50,308 bases of DNA. It comes from Gammaproteobacteria bacterium. Its GTDB lineage: Bacteria; Pseudomonadota; Gammaproteobacteria; Steroidobacterales; Woeseiaceae. Shown here in pieces: positions 9,402 through 18,564 of this stretch. A model generated the notes under the pieces. The model had not been told where the DNA came from. It made no database searches and saw only the letters and a list, made by a program, of their open reading frames with translations. The translations under genes and the position numbers were made by a program. Position 1 is the first letter of the stretch. Every line of letters begins with the position of its first letter. The DNA lies in NCBI GenBank assembly GCA_024639825.1, contig JAHEGH010000017.1:1-50308 (forward strand). Reading direction: 5' to 3'.

Positions 9402-10400
9402 TTATTCGTTCTCTACAATCCGGACGACGATGCGTCCCGTAACGGTGCCGTCAATGTATGCCTGGAACGCGTCCGGGAGTTCGTCGAACGAGATGGTTCG
9501 AGATCCGATGGTGTCGAGATGCTGTGGCTTCAGGTCGCCACCGATTCGCCTCCAGACCGCGCGCCTCAAATCGTGGGGCGTATCAACCGAGTTGATGCCC
9601 AGCAGGCAAACCGCTCGCAGGATAAATGGCATTACCGTCGTGTTCAGCTCATGACTTGCCGCGAGGCCGATGCTCGCGATGTTGCCACCGTATTTCATCG
9701 TGCGGGTAAGCCATGCGAGGTAGTCGCCGCCCAGGTTGTCGATCGCGCCGGCCCACAGCGCTTTTTCCATCGGTCGCTTGCCGAAGTCGATCTCATCGCG
9801 CAACAGAATCTGCTGCGCTCCGATCTTGCGCAGGTAGTCCTCTTCCGCCGCTTTGCCGGTCACCGCGGTAACCTCGTAGCCGCGGCCAGCGAGCATGTCG
9901 ATGGCGACGCTGCCAACACCGCCCGTGGCGCCTGTCACGACAATCGGACCCTGATCAGGCATCTGACTGTTCTGTTCCATGCGATGAATCGCGAGCGCCG
10001 CGGTGTAGCCGGCCGTGCCGATCTGCATCGCCTCCGCACGCGTCATCCCCTCAGGAATCGCCACCACGCTCTTGCTGTCGATGCGTGCGTACTCGGAGTA
10101 ACCGCCATCGACTGTCTCGGAAAGCCCGCAGCCGGTCACCAGGACATCGGTACCCGGCTGAAAATCTGCGTCCTCTGAACTGACCACCACCCCCGCCAGG
10201 TCAATGCCACCATTAAGTGGATACCGCCTGAGAATGCGCCCTTTACCGGTCGCCGCCAGCGCGTCCTTGTAGTTGATCGTTGAGTGCGTCACGCGCACGA
10301 CAACGTTACCTTCGGTCAGGTCATCAATGTTCAGCTCCTGGAACCCGGCAATAATTTTGCCGTCCTGCTCATCGATGCGAAATGCGCGGAAGTTATCCAT
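9402..10400 (-). CDS. acuI: YhdH/AcuI-type medium-chain reductase (acryloyl-CoA reductase family)
   Basis: The 332-residue zinc-free MDR protein has the YhdH/YhfP family pattern: HSTINYKDALAATGKG, then YPLNGGIDLAGVV, a GGYSEYAR segment, and the NADPH-binding loop VTGATGGVGSVAIDML. The closest characterised role is NADPH-dependent reduction of acryloyl-CoA to propionyl-CoA, which protects against acrylate. The substrate here is inferred from family only. A GGAG ribosome site supports the ATG at 10400, which overlaps the previous gene's stop (ATGGATAA). A longer in-frame extension upstream lacks support. Confidence 0.88.
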   Translation of the reverse strand: MDNFRAFRIDEQDGKIIAGFQELNIDDLTEGNVVVRVTHSTINYKDALAATGKGRILRRYPLNGGIDLAGVVVSSEDADFQPGTDVLVTGCGLSETVDGGYSEYARIDSKSVVAIPEGMTRAEAMQIGTAGYTAALAIHRMEQNSQMPDQGPIVVTGATGGVGSVAIDMLAGRGYEVTAVTGKAAEEDYLRKIGAQQILLRDEIDFGKRPMEKALWAGAIDNLGGDYLAWLTRTMKYGGNIASIGLAASHELNTTVMPFILRAVCLLGINSVDTPHDLRRAVWRRIGGDLKPQHLDTIGSRTISFDELPDAFQAYIDGTVTGRIVVRIVENE

Positions 10401-11355
10401 GGTGTTTCTCCATACGCTCCAGCCAGGACACGAGGCCCTGAGCGTTAAGAACAATATCAATCTCGAGCAGCGCCCAGATCGCGTCGCGGTCGCCTTTAAA
10501 GCCATGCTCAATAAGTCGGCCGCTCAGGTGGTCATCCATTGCCTGTTGGATCCGTGCGTCGCGATTCGGTTCCGCCTGATGAGCAAGCGCCATGTCTACG
10601 TAGGCATCGATACCAGTGTGCATATCGGCGGCCAGCCTGTCCAGATCGCGGACCCGGCTGTAATGCGTTAGATAAAGCTGCTCAGGATTACAGCCCATGA
10701 TGCGATCGACCGACTTGTGCGCCTCGTCCGGGTCGAAGCTTGCCGGCGTTGTCGTAGGGTAGATGAACTCGCCGTTCACGGTGTCGCATTCGCGGTAGGA
10801 AATACCGAAGCTATCGCCCGTAAATACGCCGCGCGACGCCGGGTCGTTGAGCACATAGTGGTGGCGTGCATGCCCTTCCGTATGCAGCGCCTGCAGGGCG
10901 CGCCCATTGAGGTCAAACCAGTCCTCGTCATCTGCCACAATAACGCGGGACGCGTCGATTGGAACGATATCACCGTACATCTCGCGGGTGCGCTCTGCAC
11001 CGTAAACGCCGATGGTTCCGGCAATAAGCCGCTCCGGATTGACCATGTGCGGCGCGCCGCGGGGGTGAATGACGCAGCGCGCGTTCGGGAGGTGCTGCAT
11101 CAGCAGGCCAGCTCCGCCAGCGTGATCGAGATGAATATGCGTCAGGAAGACAAAGTCTACGTCACCGACGTCGAGATTCTGTTGGCGCACCCCGTCGAGA
11201 AGAAGCGGCACGCTGGCGTTTGTCCCGGTGTCGACGAAGGCACCCCGGCCGCCCTCAATAATGAGGTGACTCGCATCCTGTAGCGGCCGGAGATACTCCG
11301 TGTCGATAGCAAAAATGCCATCGTCGAGTGTGGTTATCTGTGCGTGACTAGTCAG
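10393..11355 (-). CDS. Metallo-beta-lactamase-fold hydrolase (non-ATG start)
   Basis: This is a single-domain MBL-fold protein with a full dinuclear metal site: THIHLDHAGG (HxHxDH), the later His in EGHARHHYV, Asp in FTGDSFG and His in LTHYSRV. The frame stays open and clearly coding upstream of the first GTG (11211): it reads TLDDGIFAIDTEYLRP and then GGRGAFVDTGTNAS, the expected first beta strands of the fold. No ATG, GTG or TTG is available there. The best candidate is CTG at 11355, which overlaps the cytochrome stop (CTGACTAG), giving 320 residues. Glyoxalase II-like or lactonase activity is possible; no specific substrate can be named. Confidence 0.85.
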   Translation of the reverse strand: MTSHAQITTLDDGIFAIDTEYLRPLQDASHLIIEGGRGAFVDTGTNASVPLLLDGVRQQNLDVGDVDFVFLTHIHLDHAGGAGLLMQHLPNARCVIHPRGAPHMVNPERLIAGTIGVYGAERTREMYGDIVPIDASRVIVADDEDWFDLNGRALQALHTEGHARHHYVLNDPASRGVFTGDSFGISYRECDTVNGEFIYPTTTPASFDPDEAHKSVDRIMGCNPEQLYLTHYSRVRDLDRLAADMHTGIDAYVDMALAHQAEPNRDARIQQAMDDHLSGRLIEHGFKGDRDAIWALLEIDIVLNAQGLVSWLERMEKHHG

Positions 11356-11950
11356 GCTTGGTGGTCTCGAGGCCCTTGAGGCGCGAAAAATAAAGCGCGA
11401 GCTTGGCGACGTCTTCCTCTGCGATCAGCCCGGCCTGCGCGCTCATGATGGGATCGGTGCGCGTACCGTCGCGATATTGCTTGAGTGCGTTGAACAGGTA
11501 GTCCTGATGCTGGCCCGCAAGCGTCGGCCACGCGGCGTTGACACTGATGCCGTTCTGGCCGTGACAGGCGGTGCAGGTTGCCGCCTTGTCGAACGACGCG
11601 CCCTGAGTGCCGCCCTCTGCGACCGTCTCGCCCCCAACGCTGGCAAGGTACGCGGCGACATCTTCGATTTGCTGGTCAGTAAGGCTGGTCGCCTGAGCCA
11701 CCATCGTCGGGTGCTTGCGCGTGCCATCGCGATAGCCCTTCAGGGCAATCTCGAGGTAGCCCGCCTTCTGGCCGCCGAGCTTCGGGACGCGGTAAGACGG
11801 ATAGGCATTGCGGTAGCCCTCGATGCCGTGGCATCCAAGACAGGTATAACCAATGTCTTTGCCTGCTGCGGCATCGCCTGCAGCGAGGGCTGGCTGGGTA
11901 AACAGTGCGGCTGTGAGAAGCAGCATCGTGGCACTAGCGACGATCTTCAT
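11348..11950 (-). CDS. Diheme cytochrome c4-type protein
   Basis: The 200-residue periplasmic protein has a signal peptide (about residues 1-24, ending PALA|AGD) and two class I cytochrome c domains. Heme sites are CLGCH and CTACH, and the likely axial methionines lie in HPTMVAQA and DPIMSAQA. This pseudo-symmetrical layout is cytochrome c4, an electron donor to terminal oxidases. The start was chosen at the Met before the signal peptide (11950) rather than an upstream frame extension. It is the first gene of the string running to parB and is divergent from the DUF945 gene. Confidence 0.93.
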   Translation of the reverse strand: MKIVASATMLLLTAALFTQPALAAGDAAAGKDIGYTCLGCHGIEGYRNAYPSYRVPKLGGQKAGYLEIALKGYRDGTRKHPTMVAQATSLTDQQIEDVAAYLASVGGETVAEGGTQGASFDKAATCTACHGQNGISVNAAWPTLAGQHQDYLFNALKQYRDGTRTDPIMSAQAGLIAEEDVAKLALYFSRLKGLETTKPD

Positions 11951-12123
11951 GTTCGTAATCACTTGATATTTCGTTTGTTCCAAACCCCGGCTTGAGACCG
12001 GGCGTCGAATGAGGTGGCTATGGTAGTGACACTCGGCGATGATTTCTAGCACTCATGCAGGGTATGCAGGTACGCCCATGCTAGCATCAGCGCTTTCCGA
12101 CGCGTTATTAATAAGGAATCGAC

Positions 12124-13446
12124 GTGAAAAAAGGTGTTGTTGGCGTACTTATTCTCCTGGCACTGGTGGTGCTCGTGTCGCCCGCGATTGTCGGCCGGCT
12201 GGCCGAGAAATCCATGGATGAGAACCTCAACTGGGCGGCGCAGGAGAGCGGCGAACTCCAGGTTACGTCCGAGAGCTTCACCCGGGGCTGGTTCTCGTCG
12301 GAGGGGACACACCGTGTAGAGCTGCGGGATGGCAACCTGAAATCCACGATTATGGCGCTTGTCGGACCCGCTGATTCTGCGGACGAGCTGCCGGTCCTGA
12401 TTATCCACACCAGGCTCGATCATGGCCTGTTCCCGGTGTCTTCGATGTCACGGGAACAGGGTTCACTCGCTCCCGGGCTGGGCAGCGCGGTATCCACGCT
12501 GCAGATCGAACTGGAGAATGGCGAAACCCTCGACATCCCCGGCACGATCTACAGCAAGGTCGGGCTGGCCGGCGAGCTGCTGTCGAATTACGTGCTTAAG
12601 CCCGGCTCGCACACCGATGACGGTACGACCGCATCCTGGGGCGAGACGGATATAGAGGTCAGGACAGACCCCATAAACGGCAAGGCGACGTTCCACGGAT
12701 CCGTGAGCTCGGTGTCGGTGGAGGATGGCAGCGAAAAGCTGTCACTCGACTCGCTCACGTTTGCGGGAGCCCAGGCCCCCACCAAATACGGCATCGCGGT
12801 TGGCGATGTCAGCTTCGAGCTTGACGGCCTGAGCGCGAACGTCGGGGGCAGCGATGCGGGCGGCCTGCAGTCAATGTCCGTCAAGGCGATAACGGCGCTC
12901 GACGGTGCTGATGTCAATGCGGACGCGACAGTGAATATGGTGATGCATGGCCTGCCGCAGTTTGGCGAAATGTCCTTCGACATGGAGTTCGGGTTGGCCG
13001 GTGCCGATGCCGTGCTGCTCGGCCGCGTGCAGCGGGCGCTGGAGAGCACGGGTGCATCGCAGGACCCGATGGCGGCCTATGCTGCAGCAGAAAAGGACTT
13101 GCTGGCGCTGTTTGCCGCGGGCTTCGAGATGAACTTCGAACAATTCAATGTGACGCTGCCGCAGGGTACCGTGACGTCGAAAATGCTGTTTTCTTTCGAA
13201 GAAAAGGACCCGGCTGGTTTCGCCTGGACGTCATTGCTGATGACGACCGAGGCAAAGATAGACCTGTCGATACCCGAGCCCCTTGTCGACATGCTCCTGC
13301 AGGTACAGCCCGGCGCGGCCATGGCGATCGGTGGCGGCTACCTTGTAAAGAGCGGCGACGCCTACGTGCTTGCAGCCGAGATGAAGAAAGGCTTACTCAC
13401 CGTAAACGGCGCTCCCATTCCGATCCCGTTCGGGGCCATGCGTTAA
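12124..13446 (+). CDS. YdgA-like DUF945 family protein
   Basis: The 440-residue protein begins with a GTG preceded by AAGGA. One N-terminal membrane helix or uncleaved signal (about residues 4-24, VVGVLILLALVVLVSPAIVG) leads into a large beta-rich region (RLAEKSMDENL, then a TRGWFSSEG motif typical of DUF945). The function of DUF945 proteins is not established; they are probably periplasmic and inner-membrane anchored. It is monocistronic, opposed to its neighbours, and its stop codon overlaps the convergent oppDF stop by four bases. The 173-base gap upstream is shared with the divergent cytochrome gene. Confidence 0.85.
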   Translation: MKKGVVGVLILLALVVLVSPAIVGRLAEKSMDENLNWAAQESGELQVTSESFTRGWFSSEGTHRVELRDGNLKSTIMALVGPADSADELPVLIIHTRLDHGLFPVSSMSREQGSLAPGLGSAVSTLQIELENGETLDIPGTIYSKVGLAGELLSNYVLKPGSHTDDGTTASWGETDIEVRTDPINGKATFHGSVSSVSVEDGSEKLSLDSLTFAGAQAPTKYGIAVGDVSFELDGLSANVGGSDAGGLQSMSVKAITALDGADVNADATVNMVMHGLPQFGEMSFDMEFGLAGADAVLLGRVQRALESTGASQDPMAAYAAAEKDLLALFAAGFEMNFEQFNVTLPQGTVTSKMLFSFEEKDPAGFAWTSLLMTTEAKIDLSIPEPLVDMLLQVQPGAAMAIGGGYLVKSGDAYVLAAEMKKGLLTVNGAPIPIPFGAMR

Positions 13447-15167
13447 GCGTTAGGGTAATGGCAGGCGACCCGTACGCCGTTAAAGTCACGCAGAGCAGGC
13501 GCTTTCGAAGCACAGCGGTCGTCAGCCTTCGGGCAACGCGGATGAAACACGCAGCCGTCCGGCGGGTTGACCGGCGACGGCACCTCACCACGCAGCGGTG
13601 CGCGCTTTTGCACAGCCACCGGGTCTGGTACCGGCACTGAGTCAAGCAGCGCACGCGTGTAAGGGTGCTTCGGAGCAGCAAACAGCGATTGGCTATCCGC
13701 CATCTCGACCAGTCGGCCGAGATACATCACCAGCACGCGGTGGCTGATCGAGCGCACGACCGCAAGGTCGTGCGAGATGAAGATAATCGACAGCCCGGTG
13801 TCCGCCTGCACTTCCCGCAACACGTTGAGGACCTGCTCGCGGACCGAGCCGTCCAGTGCGGCGACGGCCTCGTCGCAAACCAGGACCCTGGGATTGAGAA
13901 TGAGCGCTCGCGCAATGGCCACGCGCTGCGCCTGACCGCCGGACAGCTCGTGTGGGAAGCGCCGCAGGAATTTCTGGCTTAGCCCAACTCTCTCGAGGAT
14001 CTCCGTCACGCGCTCTGCCCGTGCGGCGGCGTTGAGCCGCGGTTCGTGCACAAGCAGTGGCTCCCCGACAATGGCCTGCACGCGCATCTGCGGATTCAGT
14101 GCGCTGACCGGATCCTGGAATATGAGTTGCAGGTCGCGGCGCGGCGCTTGCGCCCGGCTTTCGACGGGCCCCTCGAGGTGGCTGCCCGCATAAACGACCC
14201 GCCCGGAGGCCATCGGTATCAATCCCAGCATCGCGCGCACCAGGCTCGACTTGCCGGAACCCGACTCGCCAACGACCGCGACGGTCTCGCCCTTCTTTAC
14301 TGAGAAGCTCACTTTGCTGACGGCCTGCAGGTCCCGATAGTCGACAACCGCGTCACCGACACTCAGGATTGTGCTGCCCTTCACGGGTTCCGGAACGTCG
14401 CCCCGATCCACTCGGGGTGCGGCAGCCAGCAGGGTCTTCGTGTGAGCATGGTTCGGGGCCGCGAACACCGATGTCGTCGGGCCCTGCTCAACGAGCCGGC
14501 CCCTGTCGAGCACGATCGTATGCTCGCAATGCCCCGCGACAATGCCCAGGTCATGCGTAATCAACAACAGCGCCGTGTTGTCGCGCATATCCTCAAGCAG
14601 GTCGAGAATCTGTGCCTGAACGGTCACGTCCAGCGCCGTCGTCGGCTCATCCGCAATCAGCAGATCCGGTTCCGCGATCAACGCCGATGCCAGCATGACT
14701 CGCTGGCGCATGCCGCCCGACAGCTCGTGGGGATAGGCGCGAAACTGTCGCTCGGGATCGGGCAGGCCGACGCTGGCAAGCATGTCGATAACGCGCGCGT
14801 CGATCTCCGTCTTCTCGCAAAGGCCGTGAGTCAGAGGAATCTGGCGCAGCTGCGTACCGATACGCAGGTATGGATTCAGCGCCTGCATGGGATCCTGGAA
14901 TACGATCCCGATACGCCGTGCCCGCAGCGTATTGAGGACGCTGTCGCTGGCGCCGAGTATCTGTTGCCCGTCGAACTCGATGCTGCCTGTGGCGATCGCC
15001 TGTCTTGGCAGCAGTCCAAGGATCGCCAGTGCCGACTGCGACTTACCGGAACCGGACTCCCCAACAAGACCAACGGACTCGCCGCGATCGATAAACAGGT
15101 CCACGCCATCGACGACGGTTTCGTCGCCGTAGCGAATCGTCAGACCCTGAACGTCGAGCAGGCTCAT
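13443..15167 (-). CDS. Oligopeptide ABC transporter, fused dual ATPase (DppD-DppF type)
   Basis: A 574-residue tandem ABC ATPase. The first domain has Walker [10 protein letters not shown], signature LSGGMRQR and Walker [13 protein letters not shown]. The second has [17 protein letters not shown] and [12 protein letters not shown]. Each domain carries an OppD/F-type C-terminal extension, the second ending in the Cys-containing [15 protein letters not shown] motif that can bind an iron-sulfur cluster in related proteins. The fusion provides both nucleotide-binding halves of a peptide importer, as in YejF. Its start overlaps the oppC-like stop by four bases. Confidence 0.93.
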   Translation of the reverse strand: MSLLDVQGLTIRYGDETVVDGVDLFIDRGESVGLVGESGSGKSQSALAILGLLPRQAIATGSIEFDGQQILGASDSVLNTLRARRIGIVFQDPMQALNPYLRIGTQLRQIPLTHGLCEKTEIDARVIDMLASVGLPDPERQFRAYPHELSGGMRQRVMLASALIAEPDLLIADEPTTALDVTVQAQILDLLEDMRDNTALLLITHDLGIVAGHCEHTIVLDRGRLVEQGPTTSVFAAPNHAHTKTLLAAAPRVDRGDVPEPVKGSTILSVGDAVVDYRDLQAVSKVSFSVKKGETVAVVGESGSGKSSLVRAMLGLIPMASGRVVYAGSHLEGPVESRAQAPRRDLQLIFQDPVSALNPQMRVQAIVGEPLLVHEPRLNAAARAERVTEILERVGLSQKFLRRFPHELSGGQAQRVAIARALILNPRVLVCDEAVAALDGSVREQVLNVLREVQADTGLSIIFISHDLAVVRSISHRVLVMYLGRLVEMADSQSLFAAPKHPYTRALLDSVPVPDPVAVQKRAPLRGEVPSPVNPPDGCVFHPRCPKADDRCASKAPALRDFNGVRVACHYPNA

Positions 15168-15979
15168 GAGGAATGCCTCGCATCGAAGAGGTCCCGCAGG
15201 CCATCACCCAGGAAGTTGAAACACAAAAGTATCAGTGCGAGCAGCGTCGCGGGAATCAGCAGCGCCCATGACGCGCCTTCCATATGTTTCACGCCCGCAT
15301 CGACGAGGGCGCCGAGCGACGTCTGTGGCTCCTGGACGCCAAGCCCGAGGAAGCTCAGGAATGACTCCACCAGGATCGCCTGCGGTATCGTCAGCGTGAC
15401 GTACACGACCACGATACCGATCAGGTTGGGTGCGATATGCCGGAACACGATCTTCAGCGTGCTGACGCCAGTCAGGCGCGCGGCCTCGACGAATTCCCTC
15501 TCGCGCAGACTCAGCGTCTGGCCGCGCACGATACGCGCCATGTCGAGCCAGTTGATCGCGCCGATCGCAACGAAGATGAGCAGGAAGTTCCGCTCGAACG
15601 CGACCATCAGCAGGATCACAAGGAAAATGAACGGCAGTGCGTACAGCGTATCGACAAAACGCATCATCGCTGCATCAAGCCGTCCGCCGACGAAGCCCGC
15701 GATGGCGCCATAGCTGACACCGATAACCAGGCTTACCAGGCTGGCGACGATCGCAACGAGCAGTGTTATGCGAATGCCAAGCATCGTGCGCACAAAGAGA
15801 TCCCGCCCAAGATCGTCAGTGCCGAACAGGTGCATGTTACTCAACGACGGTGCCGACAGAATGTTCTCAAGGTTGGTTGTCGCGTAGTCGTGCGGGCTTA
15901 TCCACGGGCCGACCAGCGCCGCAGTGGCGACCGCAAGGAGAATACCTGCGGTTACACGAATACTGCGATTGCCGCTCAC
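15164..15979 (-). CDS. Oligopeptide ABC transporter permease (OppC type)
   Basis: The 271-residue inner-membrane permease has an N-terminal cytoplasmic/membrane segment and the DppC/OppC-like pattern HLFGTDDLGRDLFVRTMLG. The EAA loop that docks on the ATPase follows (FVEAARLTGVSTLKIVFRHIAPN). It overlaps the neighbouring permease and ATPase genes by four bases on each side, so the operon is tightly coupled. Confidence 0.94.
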   Translation of the reverse strand: MSGNRSIRVTAGILLAVATAALVGPWISPHDYATTNLENILSAPSLSNMHLFGTDDLGRDLFVRTMLGIRITLLVAIVASLVSLVIGVSYGAIAGFVGGRLDAAMMRFVDTLYALPFIFLVILLMVAFERNFLLIFVAIGAINWLDMARIVRGQTLSLREREFVEAARLTGVSTLKIVFRHIAPNLIGIVVVYVTLTIPQAILVESFLSFLGLGVQEPQTSLGALVDAGVKHMEGASWALLIPATLLALILLCFNFLGDGLRDLFDARHSS

Positions 15980-16899
15980 CGGTAGCGCACCCGTGGATCG
16001 ATGGCACCGTAGAGAATATCGACAAGCAGGTTGAGGAGCACAATGAGCGACGCGTAAAACACGACGATGCCAAGCACCAGCGTGTAGTCACGGTTGAGCG
16101 CGCCACGCACAAAAAACTGGCCGAGCCCCGGAATGCCGAAGATCTCCTCAACGACCACCGAACCGGTGAGGATCGCGGCGATCGCCGGGCCCATGTAGGA
16201 AAGTACCGGCAACATCGCCGGCTTCAGCGCATGCACGCGCACCACGGTGGCGGTACCCAGCCCCTGCGCGTGCGCGGTGCGGATGAAGTCGCGGCCAAGT
16301 ACGTCAATCATGCTCGCGCGTGTCAGCCGCGCGATGTACGCAATCTGCGGCAAAGCAAGCGTAATTACCGGCAACAGGTATCGGCTCATCCCGGTCGCGC
16401 TGCTCCAGCCCGCTGGTAACCACTGCAGCTTCACGGCAAGGAACAGGACCAGCACTGGCGCGATGACGAAGACCGGTATCGAGATGCCCGTCATCGAGAA
16501 GCCCATTACGACCTTGTCGAGCGCGGTTCCCTGCCGCAGCGCGGCGACCGTCCCGGCCGAAACGCCAAGCAGTAGCGCAAGCGCCATGGCCATGGCGCCG
16601 AGTTTCAGTGAGTAGGGAAAGGCGGTGCCAATGAGTTCGCCGACCGTGTAATCGCGATAGCGATACGACGGCCCCAGGTCCCCCTGTAGCAAACCGGACA
16701 TGTAGCGCAAAAATTGTTGCGGGAGCGGCTCATCGAGATGATAGGCCGCGGCGATGTTCGCTTCCACATCGGCGGGCAATGCGCGCTCGTCGTCGAACGG
16801 CCCACCCGGTGCGGCATGCACCATCAGGAATGCGAGGGCAATTACCAACAGCAAGGTCGGAATTGCTCCCAGAATGCGGAGCACCGTGTATCGCAGCAA
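15976..16899 (-). CDS. Oligopeptide ABC transporter permease (OppB type)
   Basis: The 307-residue permease starts MLRYTVLRILGAIPTLL, the usual OppB N-terminus, from a TTG codon. The EAA loop is DFIRTAHAQGLGTATVVRVHALKPA, and several membrane helices end with the VLLNLLVDILYGAIDPRVR tail diagnostic of OppB/DppB. The TTG is the only start that preserves this N-terminus. It begins 18 bases after the solute-binding protein gene. Confidence 0.94.
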   Translation of the reverse strand: MLRYTVLRILGAIPTLLLVIALAFLMVHAAPGGPFDDERALPADVEANIAAAYHLDEPLPQQFLRYMSGLLQGDLGPSYRYRDYTVGELIGTAFPYSLKLGAMAMALALLLGVSAGTVAALRQGTALDKVVMGFSMTGISIPVFVIAPVLVLFLAVKLQWLPAGWSSATGMSRYLLPVITLALPQIAYIARLTRASMIDVLGRDFIRTAHAQGLGTATVVRVHALKPAMLPVLSYMGPAIAAILTGSVVVEEIFGIPGLGQFFVRGALNRDYTLVLGIVVFYASLIVLLNLLVDILYGAIDPRVRYR

Positions 16900-16917
16900 G
16901 TCTTTGATCCAGCGCGG

Positions 16918-18522
16918 CTATTGGACCGCTTTGAAGCTCAGTTGCTGAGAGTAATGGTAATCAAGAACATTGTCTCCCCAGCCTTCGATTTGGGGGCTGA
17001 CGAGATGCTTCGATACAAAGAAGTAAATCGGGATAAGCGGATAGTCGGCGAGCATCACGCGCTCGGCCTCTTCGAGGTACAGCTTACGTTGCTCCGGATC
17101 GACCTGATCGGCAGCAAGCGCCATCAGCGCGTCGAATTCCTCGTTCTCATAACGCGGCATGTTCGTCGCGCTACCACTCTGCAGGACGCTGAGAAAAGTA
17201 TGTGCGTCGTTATAGTCGCCCATCCAGCTCGAGCGAAACACCTGCGTAATCTCCGCATCCCTCATGTTCGCGAGTAATACCTGGAACTCTTCATTGATGA
17301 GGGTCGCCTCGACGCCAAGCACCTCGCGCCACATGGACTGTATTGCGACCGCGATTTTCTTGTTGGTGTCGTTGGTGTTGTAGCGCACCTCTATCTTCAG
17401 GGGGTTCTCTGCGCTGTAACCCGCCTCCTTGTAGAGGCGGCGCGCGACCTGCTCACGTTCTTCCTTGCTGAGCGCCGCGAAGCTCGATAAGGGCGGCTCG
17501 TAGTTGTTGACGCCCCCTGGAACCCAGCTGTACGCCGGCGCTTCGCCGCGACCGGTCACTCTTAGCGCGAGTTGCTCGCGATCCACCGCCATCGACAGGG
17601 CCTGTCGCAGCGGAGCGTTGTCCTTGAACGGCGGCCTGGTAAGGTTGTAGCCGTAGTAATACACGCCTAAATAAGGCGCGACATGCAGTTGCTCGCCGTA
17701 TTCTTCACGCACCTGCGCAAAGCTGTCGGGCGGTACCGTGCTGGTTGTATGCAGTTCACCGGCCCGGTAGCGATTCAGTTCCGCGCTGTCCTGAACGATT
17801 ACATGGTAGTTAACGGCATCGATCGCCGTCCCCGCGTTGTTCCAGTAGTACTCGTTGCGCCGCAGAGAAATGACGGAGCCCGGCACCCAGGCCTCGAGTC
17901 TGTAAGCACCGTTCGACACCAGCTTGCCCGGCCGCGCGAAGCTGTCACCGTGCTCAGCGATAGAGCCCGGGTGGATGGGGAACGTGCTCGGATGCGTCAT
18001 CAGGCTGACCAGGTATGGCGTCTGTTGCACGAGCCGTAGCACGACTGTCCGCTCATCGGGGGCCGCGACACCCAGCATGGACACCGGAATTTCTCCGGAC
18101 GTAATGCCTGCGGCGTTTTCCAGATCGCCGAGCATCTCCGCATAGAACGCCGCCGTCGAAGGATCAACAAGACGCCGCATGCCCGCCACGAAATGACTGG
18201 CCGTCAAGGCGTCACCATTTGACCAGCGCAGGCCGTCGCGCAGGTGGAAGGTGTACTTGAGACCATCCTCCGAGACCTCCCAGCTTTGTGCCGCCGCAGG
18301 AATGAGCTCGCCCGTTGCCGAGTAGCCGACCAGGCCTTCGCCCAGATCACGAATGACGTCTGCCGCCTGGATGCTGCGTGACCTGTGCTGATCGAGCGTT
18401 TCAGGGTCGCTCGAAATACCGCGTTCCAGGGTGTTCGGTGGTCCCGCAGCCTCATCGGCGCCGCCACAGGCCGCAACGACAGCGAGGATCAGGGTCAGCC
18501 AAAGGGTTCGTAGCATTTTCAT
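16918..18522 (-). CDS. Oligopeptide-binding lipoprotein (SBP family 5, OppA/MppA-like)
   Basis: The 534-residue protein has a lipoprotein signal with lipobox VAAC (acylated Cys19), followed by the family 5 pattern: RGISSDPETLDQHRS, then DLGEGLVGY and LKYTFHLRDGLRWSNGD. It delivers peptides to the OppB/OppC permease encoded downstream in the same direction. Being lipid-anchored is less usual for Gram-negative OppA proteins, which are mostly soluble. Two nearby Met codons (1 and 3) are both possible starts. The gene begins 42 bases after mnmG, so it may be read through from mnmG. Confidence 0.93.
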   Translation of the reverse strand: MKMLRTLWLTLILAVVAACGGADEAAGPPNTLERGISSDPETLDQHRSRSIQAADVIRDLGEGLVGYSATGELIPAAAQSWEVSEDGLKYTFHLRDGLRWSNGDALTASHFVAGMRRLVDPSTAAFYAEMLGDLENAAGITSGEIPVSMLGVAAPDERTVVLRLVQQTPYLVSLMTHPSTFPIHPGSIAEHGDSFARPGKLVSNGAYRLEAWVPGSVISLRRNEYYWNNAGTAIDAVNYHVIVQDSAELNRYRAGELHTTSTVPPDSFAQVREEYGEQLHVAPYLGVYYYGYNLTRPPFKDNAPLRQALSMAVDREQLALRVTGRGEAPAYSWVPGGVNNYEPPLSSFAALSKEEREQVARRLYKEAGYSAENPLKIEVRYNTNDTNKKIAVAIQSMWREVLGVEATLINEEFQVLLANMRDAEITQVFRSSWMGDYNDAHTFLSVLQSGSATNMPRYENEEFDALMALAADQVDPEQRKLYLEEAERVMLADYPLIPIYFFVSKHLVSPQIEGWGDNVLDYHYSQQLSFKAVQ

Positions 18523-18564
18523 ACGCGGAGCATACCTTACGGCTGGCCCGGCGGCTGCGCGCTG

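Noticed and set aside
10401..10511. N-terminal extension of the AcuI-like protein
   Set aside because: The 37 extra codons lie inside the MBL gene, look non-coding in this frame, and the internal ATG has a good ribosome site.
14442..15713. Long plus-strand open frame (423 codons) opposite the oligopeptide transporter genes
   Set aside because: It is antisense to strongly supported ATPase and permease genes, has no recognisable domain and is a by-product of G+C-rich codon use.
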